Source: an uncultured Hungatella sp. (GTDB lineage Bacteria; Bacillota; Clostridia; Lachnospirales; Lachnospiraceae). From it: a stretch of 51,280 nt of DNA. The notes under the pieces were generated by a model. The model was not told the DNA's origin. It saw only the letters and a list, made by a program, of their open reading frames with translations, and did no database searches. The DNA lies in NCBI GenBank assembly GCA_910579515.1, contig CAJTUV010000025.1, positions 1 to 51,280 on the forward strand. The letters run 5' to 3'. Below, one piece after another: positions 41,060 to 49,429 of this stretch; positions within the stretch are counted from its first letter, which is position 1; the number at the start of each line of letters is the position of its first letter. The translations under genes and the position numbers were made by a program.

Positions 41060-42380
41060 CGCATATCTCCCCTGTCAAATCATATTCCACAGCGCCTGTC
41101 ACAGATACCCTGACAAAATCGCCAGACATCAGTTCCTTTTCTGTGTTGATAAAAATCAATCCGTCCACCCCGGGCGCATCCATGTACGTGCGCCCCACAT
41201 AGGCATGTTCCTCCACAATTTCGCCTTCAATCATTACATCCAGTTTCCGTCCCACCATGGCCTGGGATTTCTCAAAGGCAATCTCCTGCTGGAGCTCCAT
41301 AATCTCATCTCTGCGCTTTGCCTTTACCTCTTCTTCCACCTGGTCAGAAAACTCTGCAGCCGGCGTGTCCTCCTCTTGAGAGTAGGCAAAGACCCCCAGA
41401 CGTTCAAATTCCATCTGGTCTACAAACTCTTTCAGAGTCTCATGGTCCTCTTTTGTTTCACCCGGAAAACCGGAAATTAACGTGGTTCGCAGGGTAATGT
41501 CCGGAATCTGCTCTCTCAAATTTCCTATCAGCTCTTCAAGCTTCTTCCTGGTAGTTTTGCGGCCCATACGCCGCAGCACAGAGTCGCTGGCATGTTGAAT
41601 GGGAATATCCAGATAGTGACAAATTTTTTCTTCTTTTGCAATAGTGTCAATCAGCTCCTGGGTGATCTCCTCAGGATAACAGTACTGAAGGCGAATCCAC
41701 TGAATACCGGAAACTTTGCATAGCTCTTTTAAAAGGGCGGGAAGTCTCTTTGATCCATATAAGTCTACTCCATACAGAGTGGTCTCCTGAGCCACCAAAA
41801 TTAACTCCTTCACTCCCTCGGCCCCTAAAGATCTGGCCTCTTCAATCAGCTCCTCCATGGGAATGCTTCGATAACTCCCCCGAAGGCTTGGGATAATGCA
41901 GTAGGTGCAATGTTTGTCACATCCTTCCGCAATTTTTAAGTAGGCATAATGTCCGCCTGTCGTCAACACCCTGGGCGCCTTCATACAGGGCAGTCTGTCT
42001 AAACTGCGAAATTCCTTTGCCTGTTTCCCAGCCAGGGCCTCCTTTATAACATTTAAAATTTCGTCCAAAGCGGATGTGCCCAAAATCGCGTCCACCTCTG
42101 GGATCTCTTTAAAAATCTCTTCTTGATATCTCTGGGCCATACAGCCTGTGACGATCAACGCCTTTACCTGCCCCTCCTGCTTTAACTGCGCCATCTCTAA
42201 GATCGTGTTGACACTTTCTTCTTTTGCATCATTGATAAAGCAGCAAGTATTGATGATAATAATATCTGCAGCCTGCTCGTCATCCGTAAATTCATATCCT
42301 TCTCTGTTCAGTGCGCCAAGCATCCTCTCAGTGTCCACCAGATTCTTGTCACATCCCAAAGAAACACAACATATTTTCAT
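41043..42380 (-). CDS. rimO: ribosomal protein S12 methylthiotransferase RimO
   Basis: This 445-residue radical-SAM enzyme starts MKICCVSLGCDKNLVDTERML, the RimO N-terminal MTTase motif. The radical-SAM cluster motif is CDKHCTYC near residue 148, followed by IPSLRG. A TRAM domain ends the protein (VMIEGEIVEEHAYVGRTYMDAPGVDG). It adds a methylthio group to Asp89 of S12. The start ATG 42380 is chosen as the first codon of the conserved fold; the frame to 42407 has no family match. The pgsA gene overlaps its end by 17 bp. Confidence 0.96.
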   Translation of the reverse strand: MKICCVSLGCDKNLVDTERMLGALNREGYEFTDDEQAADIIIINTCCFINDAKEESVNTILEMAQLKQEGQVKALIVTGCMAQRYQEEIFKEIPEVDAILGTSALDEILNVIKEALAGKQAKEFRSLDRLPCMKAPRVLTTGGHYAYLKIAEGCDKHCTYCIIPSLRGSYRSIPMEELIEEARSLGAEGVKELILVAQETTLYGVDLYGSKRLPALLKELCKVSGIQWIRLQYCYPEEITQELIDTIAKEEKICHYLDIPIQHASDSVLRRMGRKTTRKKLEELIGNLREQIPDITLRTTLISGFPGETKEDHETLKEFVDQMEFERLGVFAYSQEEDTPAAEFSDQVEEEVKAKRRDEIMELQQEIAFEKSQAMVGRKLDVMIEGEIVEEHAYVGRTYMDAPGVDGLIFINTEKELMSGDFVRVSVTGAVEYDLTGEICDEFTE

Positions 42381-42415
42381 GTATACTCCTGTCTTTGTTG
42401 TAAACAAACCATATG

Positions 42416-42447
42416 ATAAAAGCCATCTCTCTTTCCTGAGACGGCTT
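42416..42447 (-). terminator. terminator after rpoZ
   Basis: On the minus strand AAGCCGTCTC (42438-42447) pairs with GAGATGGCTT (42420-42429; one mismatch), followed by TTATC. It separates the gmk-rpoZ unit from rimO, so rimO may be read mainly through attenuation or its own promoter. Confidence 0.65.
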
Positions 42448-42454
42448 ATAACAC

Positions 42455-42712
42455 CTATTCTTCCTCTTTAGAGGATGGCTCCTCTTCAGAAAGAATCTTT
42501 ACCCTCTGTTCATACAATTCTTCCACTGCCACAGACAGCGGTTTTTTGCCATAAGACCCCCCTATCATAGGCTCCTCGCCTCCGATGAGCTGTCTCGCCC
42601 GTTTCGCCGTGGCGATCACAATAGAATAACGGCTTTGAACCACCGGCTCGTTTTCTGACTCCGCCCCACTGTTTACCGCGTTGATTAAATCTGTATAGGA
42701 TGGATGTAGCAT
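42455..42712 (-). CDS. rpoZ: RNA polymerase omega subunit
   Basis: This 85-residue protein has the RpoZ pattern MLHPSYTDLINAV, then RYSIVIATAKRARQLIGG (about 28-45) and PLSVAVEELYEQRV. It starts at ATG 42712 with AAGGAG upstream; a frame to 42736 has no such site. It follows gmk by 16 bp, the standard order. An acidic tail (SEEEPSSKEEE) ends it. Confidence 0.93.
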   Translation of the reverse strand: MLHPSYTDLINAVNSGAESENEPVVQSRYSIVIATAKRARQLIGGEEPMIGGSYGKKPLSVAVEELYEQRVKILSEEEPSSKEEE

Positions 42713-42728
42713 AAAAATAGTACTCCTT

Positions 42729-43349
42729 TCATACATGTTTTAATTCTTCCCGAATCTGTTCAATAAAATCCAGATTATGACAAACTCTTAAATGCTGGGC
42801 CTTGATCAGCTCATGCATATCTTCCACACAAGCATCCACATCATCATTGACGAGAATATAATCATAGGAATCCATGCCCTCTGCTTCATCAAAGGCCCTG
42901 CGAAGTCTGGCCTCAATCACATCCAGGCTTTCGGTTCCCCGTCCAACCAAACGCCGTTTTAATTCCTGAGCGCTTGGAGGAAGTACAAATAATAAAAGAG
43001 CATTAGAAAACTGTCTCTTGATAGCCAGAGCCCCCTGAATCTCAATTTCCAGAATCACATCTTTCCCTTCAGCCATCTGCCGGAGAACGTATTCTTTTGG
43101 CGTTCCATAATAATGATTGACATACTGAGCATATTCAATCAACTGCTCCTCTTCAATCATCTGCTTAAATTTCTCCTGGCTGACAAAGAAATAGTCCTTT
43201 CCGTCTGTTTCTCCTTCTCTGGGCTGTCTGGTAGTCGCTGAGACAGACAGTGCATAATTATGGTACTTTTCCAACAGAGCTCTCATCAGAGTCCCTTTCC
43301 CTGCCCCTGAAAATCCAGACACTACTACCAATATTCCCTGATCACTCAT
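42729..43349 (-). CDS. gmk: guanylate kinase
   Basis: This 206-residue kinase has the P-loop GFSGAGKGTL (about 12-21), the GMP-binding SATTRQPREGETDGKDYFF block (about 37-55) and EIQGALAIK near 105. It makes GDP from GMP. It lies 14 bp after yicC. The remA gene that often stands between the two in Firmicutes is absent. Confidence 0.97.
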   Translation of the reverse strand: MSDQGILVVVSGFSGAGKGTLMRALLEKYHNYALSVSATTRQPREGETDGKDYFFVSQEKFKQMIEEEQLIEYAQYVNHYYGTPKEYVLRQMAEGKDVILEIEIQGALAIKRQFSNALLLFVLPPSAQELKRRLVGRGTESLDVIEARLRRAFDEAEGMDSYDYILVNDDVDACVEDMHELIKAQHLRVCHNLDFIEQIREELKHV

Positions 43350-43363
43350 ATGCCTCTCCTGAT

Positions 43364-44242
43364 TTACTCAATATTTTGAATCTGTTCCCGTACCTTTTCA
43401 ATCTCTGTCTTAAGGGTAATGGCCCAGTCGGAGACCTCCAAATCATTGGCCTTGGAAAGGATCGTGTTTGCCTCTCGGTTCATCTCTTGTGCAATAAAAT
43501 CCAGTTTCCGCCCGATGCTTCCCCCAGCCAGAAGCTCGCTTCTGGTATTCTCTATATGGCTTCGCAGTCTGACTGTCTCCTCGTCTACACAGATTTTATC
43601 AGCAAAAATCGTCACTTCTGTGGCAATCCGGCCTTCATCTATGGAAGCAGCGCCTAAAAGCTCCCGCACTTTTTCCTCCAGTCTGGCTCTGTACTCCGCC
43701 AAGATATTAGGAGAACGCTCTTCAATACATCCAACCAATTCGGACATGTAGTCCAGTTTTCCCAGAAGATCTCGCTTTAAATTTTCGCCTTCCGTCTCTC
43801 TGCTCTGTACAAACTGAACTGCTGCTTCTTCTACGGCAGTGGAAAGAAGCTTCCATATAGACTCGTCATCTTCTCCTGCCTCCTCCATGGTTAAAACCTC
43901 CGGCATTCTGGCAAGAGAAGAGACCTTCACATCGTTTGGAATCCCAAATTCCGCCTCCATCTTTTTAAAATATTCCATGTACTCCAAAGCCAGCGCTCCG
44001 TTATACTTCAGACACAGCTTATTCTCTGTATAGTCTTCATAATTGATAAAAATATCAACCTTGCCACGTTTGATGTCCTTCTTCAGAAGATTGCGGATGC
44101 CTGCCTCAAAATAATTGAATTTTTTCGGCATCTTGATACTTAAATCCAGGTACCTGTGGTTTACACCTTTCATCTCAACAGAGATCTTGTATTCCTGCGT
44201 GACCTTCTCGCATCTCCCAAAGCCTGTCATGCTTTTGATCAT
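43364..44242 (-). CDS. yicC: YicC family endoribonuclease
   Basis: This 292-residue protein has the YicC N-terminal MIKSMTGFGR and the C-terminal GRKLDFIAQEMNREANTI (about 247-264), with the DUF1732 tail ending in EIEKVREQIQNIE. YicC is a hexameric endoribonuclease in E. coli and is linked to RNA turnover. It starts the yicC-gmk-rpoZ operon and is divergent from the FtsA-like gene. Confidence 0.95.
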   Translation of the reverse strand: MIKSMTGFGRCEKVTQEYKISVEMKGVNHRYLDLSIKMPKKFNYFEAGIRNLLKKDIKRGKVDIFINYEDYTENKLCLKYNGALALEYMEYFKKMEAEFGIPNDVKVSSLARMPEVLTMEEAGEDDESIWKLLSTAVEEAAVQFVQSRETEGENLKRDLLGKLDYMSELVGCIEERSPNILAEYRARLEEKVRELLGAASIDEGRIATEVTIFADKICVDEETVRLRSHIENTRSELLAGGSIGRKLDFIAQEMNREANTILSKANDLEVSDWAITLKTEIEKVREQIQNIE

Positions 44243-44326
44243 CGCTATGCCTCTCTTTCGTCATAGATAGTTACCATTATAAGCCAAATAGAAATGCAAG
44301 TCAACGAAATTTCCCACAGAAAAAGA

Positions 44327-44355
44327 TTTACATTGAATTATAATTTTTATATAAT
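44327..44355 (+). promoter_or_regulatory. promoter of the FtsA-like gene
   Basis: TTTACA (44327-44332) and TATAAT (44350-44355) are 17 bp apart, 29 bp before the start codon. A strong AAAGGAGGGCG ribosome site follows. It is the best vegetative promoter seen in this part of the window. Confidence 0.85.
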
Positions 44356-44384
44356 AATAGCGAACGGACAAAAGGAGGGCGACC

Positions 44385-46616
44385 ATGGCCAGAGGTAGAA
44401 AATCAGGAACAAAGGCAGTAGTAAAACCAGAACCCCGTACAGTAACCCGAACTCCCAATCAGCCGGAGCAGATGGTATTTGCACTGGATATCGGAACCCG
44501 AAGCATCATCGGTATGGTAGGCGTTGTAGAAGAGGATCGAGTGAAAATCATTGCCATCGAGCAGGAGGAGCATCCGGAACGTGCGATGATTGACGGACAG
44601 ATTGAGAATATTGAAAAGGTAGCGGCTCTGGCCGACAAATTAAAAAAGCGTTTAGAACACAAGATTCATGTCAAGTTAAAGCGTGTCTGCGTGGCGGCCG
44701 CGGGACGAGCCCTAAGGACTCAGAGAGCAGATTTTGAACTGGAGCTGCCAGGCCCTCAATTAATTGACGATGAGATTATCAGCCGTCTGGAGGCCGGCGC
44801 AATCAGCAGAGCGGAGGAAGCCTTTGAAGCTGGGAATAACGCAGACAGTTCCCGCCGTTTCTATCTGGTGGGATACACCGTATGCCAGTACTACTTAGAC
44901 CAGTACATGATATCCAGCTTAAAAGACCACAGGGGACAGCAGGTGAAAGTGGATTTAATCGCCACCTTTCTTCCCAGCGAAGTAGTGGAGAGCCTATACA
45001 CCACCATGAATAAAATCGACCTCGAGGTAGCCAGCATCACTCTGGAGCCTATCGCCGCTATCAACGCAACGATCCCCAGTAATTTACGCCTTTTAAATCT
45101 GGTTATGGTTGATATTGGCGCCGGAACCTCCGATATCGCCGCCTGTACAGGCGGAAGCGTCACCGGCTATACCATGGCCACTGTGGCAGGAGACGAAATC
45201 ACAGAGACCATCATGAAGGAATATCTGGTGGATTTTAAAACCGCAGAAACCATAAAAATGAATCTTGAAACCGAGGAAGAACTGTCATTTAAGGACATTC
45301 TGGGATTTGAACAGACGGTAAAAAAGGAAGATCTTCTTCTGTGTATCCAGGAGACGGCAGGTAATCTTTGTAAAGAAATCTCCAGCAAGATTATAGAGGT
45401 AAACGGCGGTCCTCCTTCCGCCCTTTTTTTAGCTGGAGGCGGCAGTAAACTGACAGGACTGAAAGACGAAATCACAAAAGCCCTTCAAATGGAATCAAAG
45501 CGTGTGGCCATTGCAGGCAACAATTTCCAGACAAACGCATTTTCTGTAGATTATGATTTAAACAATCCCGAATATGCCACTCCTCTTGGCATTGTCATTT
45601 CTTCTGGCTTAAACCTGATTAATGACAGTTTTCGGGTGATTCTAAACGGCCGGCCGGCAAAACTTTTCAGAAGCGGCAGTTTTACGGCTTTAAATCTTTT
45701 GATGATGAACGGCTACAACTTCCAGGACATTATGGGACGTTCCGGCCAAAACTTAATCGTATCGGTAAACGGACGGCGAAAGGTATTTTACGGTACGGCT
45801 TCCCAGCCGGCTTCTCTGTACATCAATAAAAAAGAGGGGAAGCTTTCTGGGATAATTCATGCAGGGGATTCTATTGATTTTATTCCGGCTGTACATGGCG
45901 TGCCGGCATCTGCATGCCTAGGCGATATTGAGGGTGCAAAAGACTGTATAGAGATTACTTTGAACGGTTTGTATGTTCCCTTGGAAACACCTTTAAAAAA
46001 CGGGGACGTGATCATGATAACTCTCCCTGAACCGCCAAAACCGGAGCCAGAGGAAAAAGAAGATACTGATATAGGCTTTACGCCAGAGACAAAAACGGAA
46101 TCAGAATCAGAAGATAGGACAATCGGCGAACATGCGGATCCTGTCGCCTTTAAAAACCTTAAGACTGTAACCGAAGCTTCTGCTCTCCCAGAAGTTTCGG
46201 TCTCTGCAGAAGTTTTAGTTCCTGCAGACGTTTCAGATCCGACAGAAATCTCAGACCCAACAGAAGCCTTAGTTCCCACAGAAGTTTTTGGGGGGTCAGA
46301 ATCCTCGGACCTTACAGACATTTCCCTCACGGCCGCAGCTCCTTTCGCAGAACCTGCGGCTATGAGGGAACCTGTGAAGCTTCTTTTTTATTTAAACAAC
46401 GCTCCCCTTTATCTTCCCCAAAAGGAAGACAAAACCCCCTATTATCTGATGGATATGATTCAATATTCTGGTATTGATTTGAAACATCCAAAAGGTACTG
46501 TAACTTTGGCGGTAAACGGGTTTCCTGGAACTTTTACTCAAGCTCTTAAAGAGGGAGACCAGATACGCATCGAAGAAGAGCTTACTCTCCAAACACCGCG
46601 ATATAATCTTTCTTAA
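44385..46616 (+). CDS. FtsA-like actin-fold ATPase with repeated C-terminal beta-rich modules
   Basis: This 743-residue cytoplasmic protein has an actin-like ATPase (about 30-405) with the phosphate motifs ALDIGTRSIIG (33-43) and VDIGAGTSDIA (240-250) and the adenosine motif LAGGGSKLTG near 347. FtsA proteins are ~420 residues and end in a membrane-targeting helix; this one instead has 330 more residues. Residues 405-550 and 665-735 contain repeated strand modules of the form V-x-V-N-G...L-x-x-G-D-x-I-x-I (SVNGRRK...HAGDSIDFI; TLNGLYV...KNGDVIMI; AVNGFPG...KEGDQIRI). Between them is an acidic, repeat-rich linker (about 555-660). It overlaps the transaldolase gene by 35 bp at its 3' end. It is probably a filament-forming or scaffold protein of the cell envelope. 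Confidence 0.75.
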   Translation: MARGRKSGTKAVVKPEPRTVTRTPNQPEQMVFALDIGTRSIIGMVGVVEEDRVKIIAIEQEEHPERAMIDGQIENIEKVAALADKLKKRLEHKIHVKLKRVCVAAAGRALRTQRADFELELPGPQLIDDEIISRLEAGAISRAEEAFEAGNNADSSRRFYLVGYTVCQYYLDQYMISSLKDHRGQQVKVDLIATFLPSEVVESLYTTMNKIDLEVASITLEPIAAINATIPSNLRLLNLVMVDIGAGTSDIAACTGGSVTGYTMATVAGDEITETIMKEYLVDFKTAETIKMNLETEEELSFKDILGFEQTVKKEDLLLCIQETAGNLCKEISSKIIEVNGGPPSALFLAGGGSKLTGLKDEITKALQMESKRVAIAGNNFQTNAFSVDYDLNNPEYATPLGIVISSGLNLINDSFRVILNGRPAKLFRSGSFTALNLLMMNGYNFQDIMGRSGQNLIVSVNGRRKVFYGTASQPASLYINKKEGKLSGIIHAGDSIDFIPAVHGVPASACLGDIEGAKDCIEITLNGLYVPLETPLKNGDVIMITLPEPPKPEPEEKEDTDIGFTPETKTESESEDRTIGEHADPVAFKNLKTVTEASALPEVSVSAEVLVPADVSDPTEISDPTEALVPTEVFGGSESSDLTDISLTAAAPFAEPAAMREPVKLLFYLNNAPLYLPQKEDKTPYYLMDMIQYSGIDLKHPKGTVTLAVNGFPGTFTQALKEGDQIRIEEELTLQTPRYNLS

Positions 46617-47235
46617 ACTTCTCGATTCCCTGGTCTGTCAAAGGATGGCCGGTCATCTGCATAAGCACCTTATATGGAACTGTGGCAATATCCGCCCCTG
46701 CTTTCGCGCAGTCAATCACATGGATCGAATGGCGGACGCTGGCTGCAATGATCTGAGTCTTAATATCATGCATGGAAAAGATTTGAGAGATGTCTTCAAT
46801 CAGATCGATTCCCGGCATGGAAATGTCATCCAGTCTTCCCAAAAACGGAGAAACATAGGTAGCGCCCGCTCTTGCCGCTAACAGGGCCTGAGCTGAGGTG
46901 AATACCAATGTCACATTGGTCTTGATTCCCTCTGCTGTCACAACCTTAACTGCTTTTAATCCTTCTTTGGTCATAGGAATCTTCACCACCATATTGGGGT
47001 GTATTTTTGCAATCTCTCTGGCTTCTTTTATCATGGTCTGCGCGTCTGTGGTGGTGGCTTTTACCTCGCCGCTGATAGGACCGTCTACAATCGAGGCAAT
47101 CTCTGCGATTACCTGGTTAAAATCTCTTCCCTCCTTTGCAATGAGGGAAGGATTAGTCGTAACGCCGCAGATGATTCCCATCTCATTGGCTTCCCGTATC
47201 TCGTCTACATTCGCTGTATCTATAAAAAATCTCAT
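46582..47235 (-). CDS. transaldolase (fructose-6-phosphate aldolase-like, short form)
   Basis: This 217-residue TIM-barrel protein starts MRFFIDTANVDEIREANEMG and has GVTTNPSLIAKEG (about 24-36). The Schiff-base lysine is expected in VVKIPMTKEG (Lys84). Short transaldolases (TalC/MipB) carry out the pentose-phosphate transaldolase step in Firmicutes. It is 20 bp downstream of transketolase, so both are one operon. Its end overlaps the convergent FtsA-like gene by 35 bp. Confidence 0.93.
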   Translation of the reverse strand: MRFFIDTANVDEIREANEMGIICGVTTNPSLIAKEGRDFNQVIAEIASIVDGPISGEVKATTTDAQTMIKEAREIAKIHPNMVVKIPMTKEGLKAVKVVTAEGIKTNVTLVFTSAQALLAARAGATYVSPFLGRLDDISMPGIDLIEDISQIFSMHDIKTQIIAASVRHSIHVIDCAKAGADIATVPYKVLMQMTGHPLTDQGIEKFKKDYIAVFGE

Positions 47236-47254
47236 GGTAACTTCCTCCTTATGT

Positions 47255-49237
47255 TTACAATTCTTTGACTACCTCTACCACATGTTCAACCGTGAAACCG
47301 AAGTGAGGGAAAAGTTTTGCATATGGAGCGCTGGCGCCAAAGCTTTTCATGGTGATAGATGCGCCGTCCAGACCTACATATTTTCCCCAGCCAAAGTCAC
47401 TTAAAGCTTCAATAGCTACTCGTTTTCTTACGGATTTTGGAAGAACGGATTCTTTATATTCTGGACTCTGTTCCTCAAATAAATCCATACATGGCATGGA
47501 AACTACCCGCACGTTTATGCCTTCCTTTCCTAAAGCTTCCTTGGCTTTTACAGCCAGCTCCACTTCAGAACCACTGGCAATCAGGATTGCCTCTGGAGTT
47601 TTCTCACAGTCGTCTATGATGTAGCCGCCTTTTAAAGCCTCCCTGCTGCTTCCAGCCATAGGGGCCAGGTTCTGTCTGGTCAAAACCAGGGCGGTCGGTG
47701 TACTTTGAGAAGTCACTGCGCTATACCAAGCTGCGGCTGTCTCCACAGCGTCGCAAGGACGGAATACATGGAAATTAGGCAAGGCCCGCAGCATTGCCAT
47801 CTGCTCCACAGGCTCATGAGTTGGACCGTCCTCTCCCACTCCGATGCTGTCATGGGTAAATACGAAGGTTAACGGCAGCTTCATAAGCGCGGAAAGACGA
47901 GCCATTGGCTTGGTGTAATCGCTGAATACAAAGAAGGTGGCCACGTAAGCTCTCAGGCCGCCGTGAAGCATGAGTCCATTGCCAATGGCCGCCATGGCCT
48001 GCTCCCTGACGCCGAAATGCAGATTTCTTCCTTCTGGAGTTTCTTTGGAAAAATCTCCTGCTCCTGACAAGTTGGTCTTGTTGGAAGGAGCCAGGTCTGC
48101 AGAACCGCCAAGCAAGTTGGGCAGAAGGTCCTTCATATAGTTTAATGTCTTTCCAGAAAGATTTCTGGTTGCTTCCGGCTTTTCGGACTGCTTCCAGAAG
48201 TCCTCATCCTCCCATAACTTTTCAGCTGCTTTTTCATCAAAGTACTGATTCCAGAGCTTATCCATCTCAGGATATTCCTGGCAGTACGCGGCGAACATCA
48301 CCCTCCATGCCGCCTCTGTCTCTGCTTTCTCTTTTGCCAGTTCCTGATAATGATCGTAAACTTCCTGGGGCACATAAAATGGCTCTTTTGAAGGCCACTG
48401 CAAAAATTCCTTCATGGCCTCAACATTTTCCTCCCCTAACGGCTCTCCGTGAGCGCTGGCCTTTCCTTGCTTTGCCGGACAGCCGTAGCCGATCTGAGTC
48501 TTTATGGTGATAAAGGAAGGTCTGGTAAGATCTGCCTTTGCCTTTTCAATAGCTTCTCCGATGGCCTGAAGGTCATTGCCGTCTTCTACCAAAAGATTCT
48601 GGAAGCCAAACGCCTCCATTCGCTTCTGCACATTTTCTGTGAATGCAATGTCTGTGCTTCCTTCTATGGAAATGGCGTTGGAGTCATACAGTACAATCAG
48701 CTTCCCAAGGCCAAGAGTTCCGGCCAGAGAAAATGCTTCAGAAGAAATTCCCTCCATCATACAGCCATCTCCGCCTAATACAAACGTATAGTGGTCAACC
48801 ACCGGATACTCCTCTTTATTAAACACAGAAGCCAGATGTGCTTCTGCCATAGCCATACCTACCGCCATAGCCATTCCCTGTCCCAGAGGGCCGGTGGTGG
48901 CCTCAACTCCTGCTGTGTGACGGTACTCTGGATGGCCTGGCGTCAGAGACCCCATCTGTCGAAACTGAGTCAAATCCTCCTTCGACAAATTTCCATATCC
49001 AAATAAATGCAGCAGAGAATACAAAAGCATAGAGCCATGGCCGCCGGATAACACAAACCGGTCTCTGTTTGGCCAGTCTGGATCCGCCGGATTGTGGTTC
49101 ATGTGATTTGCCCACAATTCATAAGCCGCCGGTGCCGCCCCCAAAGGCAGTCCCGGATGGCCGGATTTTGCCTTTTGGATCGCATCAGCGGAAAGAACAC
49201 GGATTGCATTGACTGCACATTCTTGCACTGTTTTCAT
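47255..49237 (-). CDS. tkt: transketolase
   Basis: This 660-residue ThDP enzyme is a full-length, single-chain transketolase, not the split form common in some Clostridia. It has SGHPGLPLGAAPAAYELW (about 25-42), the ThDP-binding GDGCMMEGISSEAFSLAG (about 155-172) and, in the second half, GVREQAMAAIGNG and THDSIGVGEDGPTHEP. It is followed by the transaldolase gene, so both non-oxidative pentose-phosphate enzymes are coproduced. The ribosome site AAAGGAG is 11 bp upstream of the ATG. Confidence 0.96.
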   Translation of the reverse strand: MKTVQECAVNAIRVLSADAIQKAKSGHPGLPLGAAPAAYELWANHMNHNPADPDWPNRDRFVLSGGHGSMLLYSLLHLFGYGNLSKEDLTQFRQMGSLTPGHPEYRHTAGVEATTGPLGQGMAMAVGMAMAEAHLASVFNKEEYPVVDHYTFVLGGDGCMMEGISSEAFSLAGTLGLGKLIVLYDSNAISIEGSTDIAFTENVQKRMEAFGFQNLLVEDGNDLQAIGEAIEKAKADLTRPSFITIKTQIGYGCPAKQGKASAHGEPLGEENVEAMKEFLQWPSKEPFYVPQEVYDHYQELAKEKAETEAAWRVMFAAYCQEYPEMDKLWNQYFDEKAAEKLWEDEDFWKQSEKPEATRNLSGKTLNYMKDLLPNLLGGSADLAPSNKTNLSGAGDFSKETPEGRNLHFGVREQAMAAIGNGLMLHGGLRAYVATFFVFSDYTKPMARLSALMKLPLTFVFTHDSIGVGEDGPTHEPVEQMAMLRALPNFHVFRPCDAVETAAAWYSAVTSQSTPTALVLTRQNLAPMAGSSREALKGGYIIDDCEKTPEAILIASGSEVELAVKAKEALGKEGINVRVVSMPCMDLFEEQSPEYKESVLPKSVRKRVAIEALSDFGWGKYVGLDGASITMKSFGASAPYAKLFPHFGFTVEHVVEVVKEL

Positions 49238-49271
49238 GTCTGAATTTTCTCCTTTTCAATGGTGTTATGGG

Positions 49272-49392
49272 GTAGGTTTAAGCGAATAGTCCGCATGTAC
49301 CTGGAGACCGTCGGTGCTTAGGCGCTGTATACAGCGCCTTATGCACCGTTACGCTCTCCACGCAGCGCAAGCGTGCCCATAAGAAAACCTAC
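49272..49392. repeat. nested 121-bp palindromic structure
   Basis: Four inverted pairs share one centre: GTAGGTTT/AAACCTAC (49272-49279 and 49385-49392), TGGAGA/TCTCCA (49302-49307 and 49355-49360), CGGTGC/GCACCG (49312-49317 and 49343-49348) and the perfect 18-bp palindrome GGCGCTGTATACAGCGCC (49321-49338). A side hairpin CACGC...GCGTG (49359-49375) is also possible. No T-run follows, so it is not a plain terminator. It lies between the isomerase-family gene and transketolase, both on the minus strand, and could be a repetitive element, a folded leader or a mobile remnant. Confidence 0.8.
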
Positions 49393-49429
49393 TGTACTCC
49401 CTTTTTAGCGGACCTCCTGCAACACTCCA

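Noticed and set aside
40767..41480. 237-codon plus-strand frame over pgsA and rimO
   Set aside because: Antisense of two well-identified genes. No ribosome site or recognisable motif.
44385..45600. Plain cell-division gene ftsA
   Set aside because: No ftsZ or ftsQ nearby, the C-terminal half is unlike FtsA and no membrane-targeting helix ends the actin fold. I call it FtsA-like only.
45857..46330. 157-codon minus-strand Ser/Val-rich frame
   Set aside because: Antisense shadow of the repetitive linker of the FtsA-like gene; its repeats mirror that linker.
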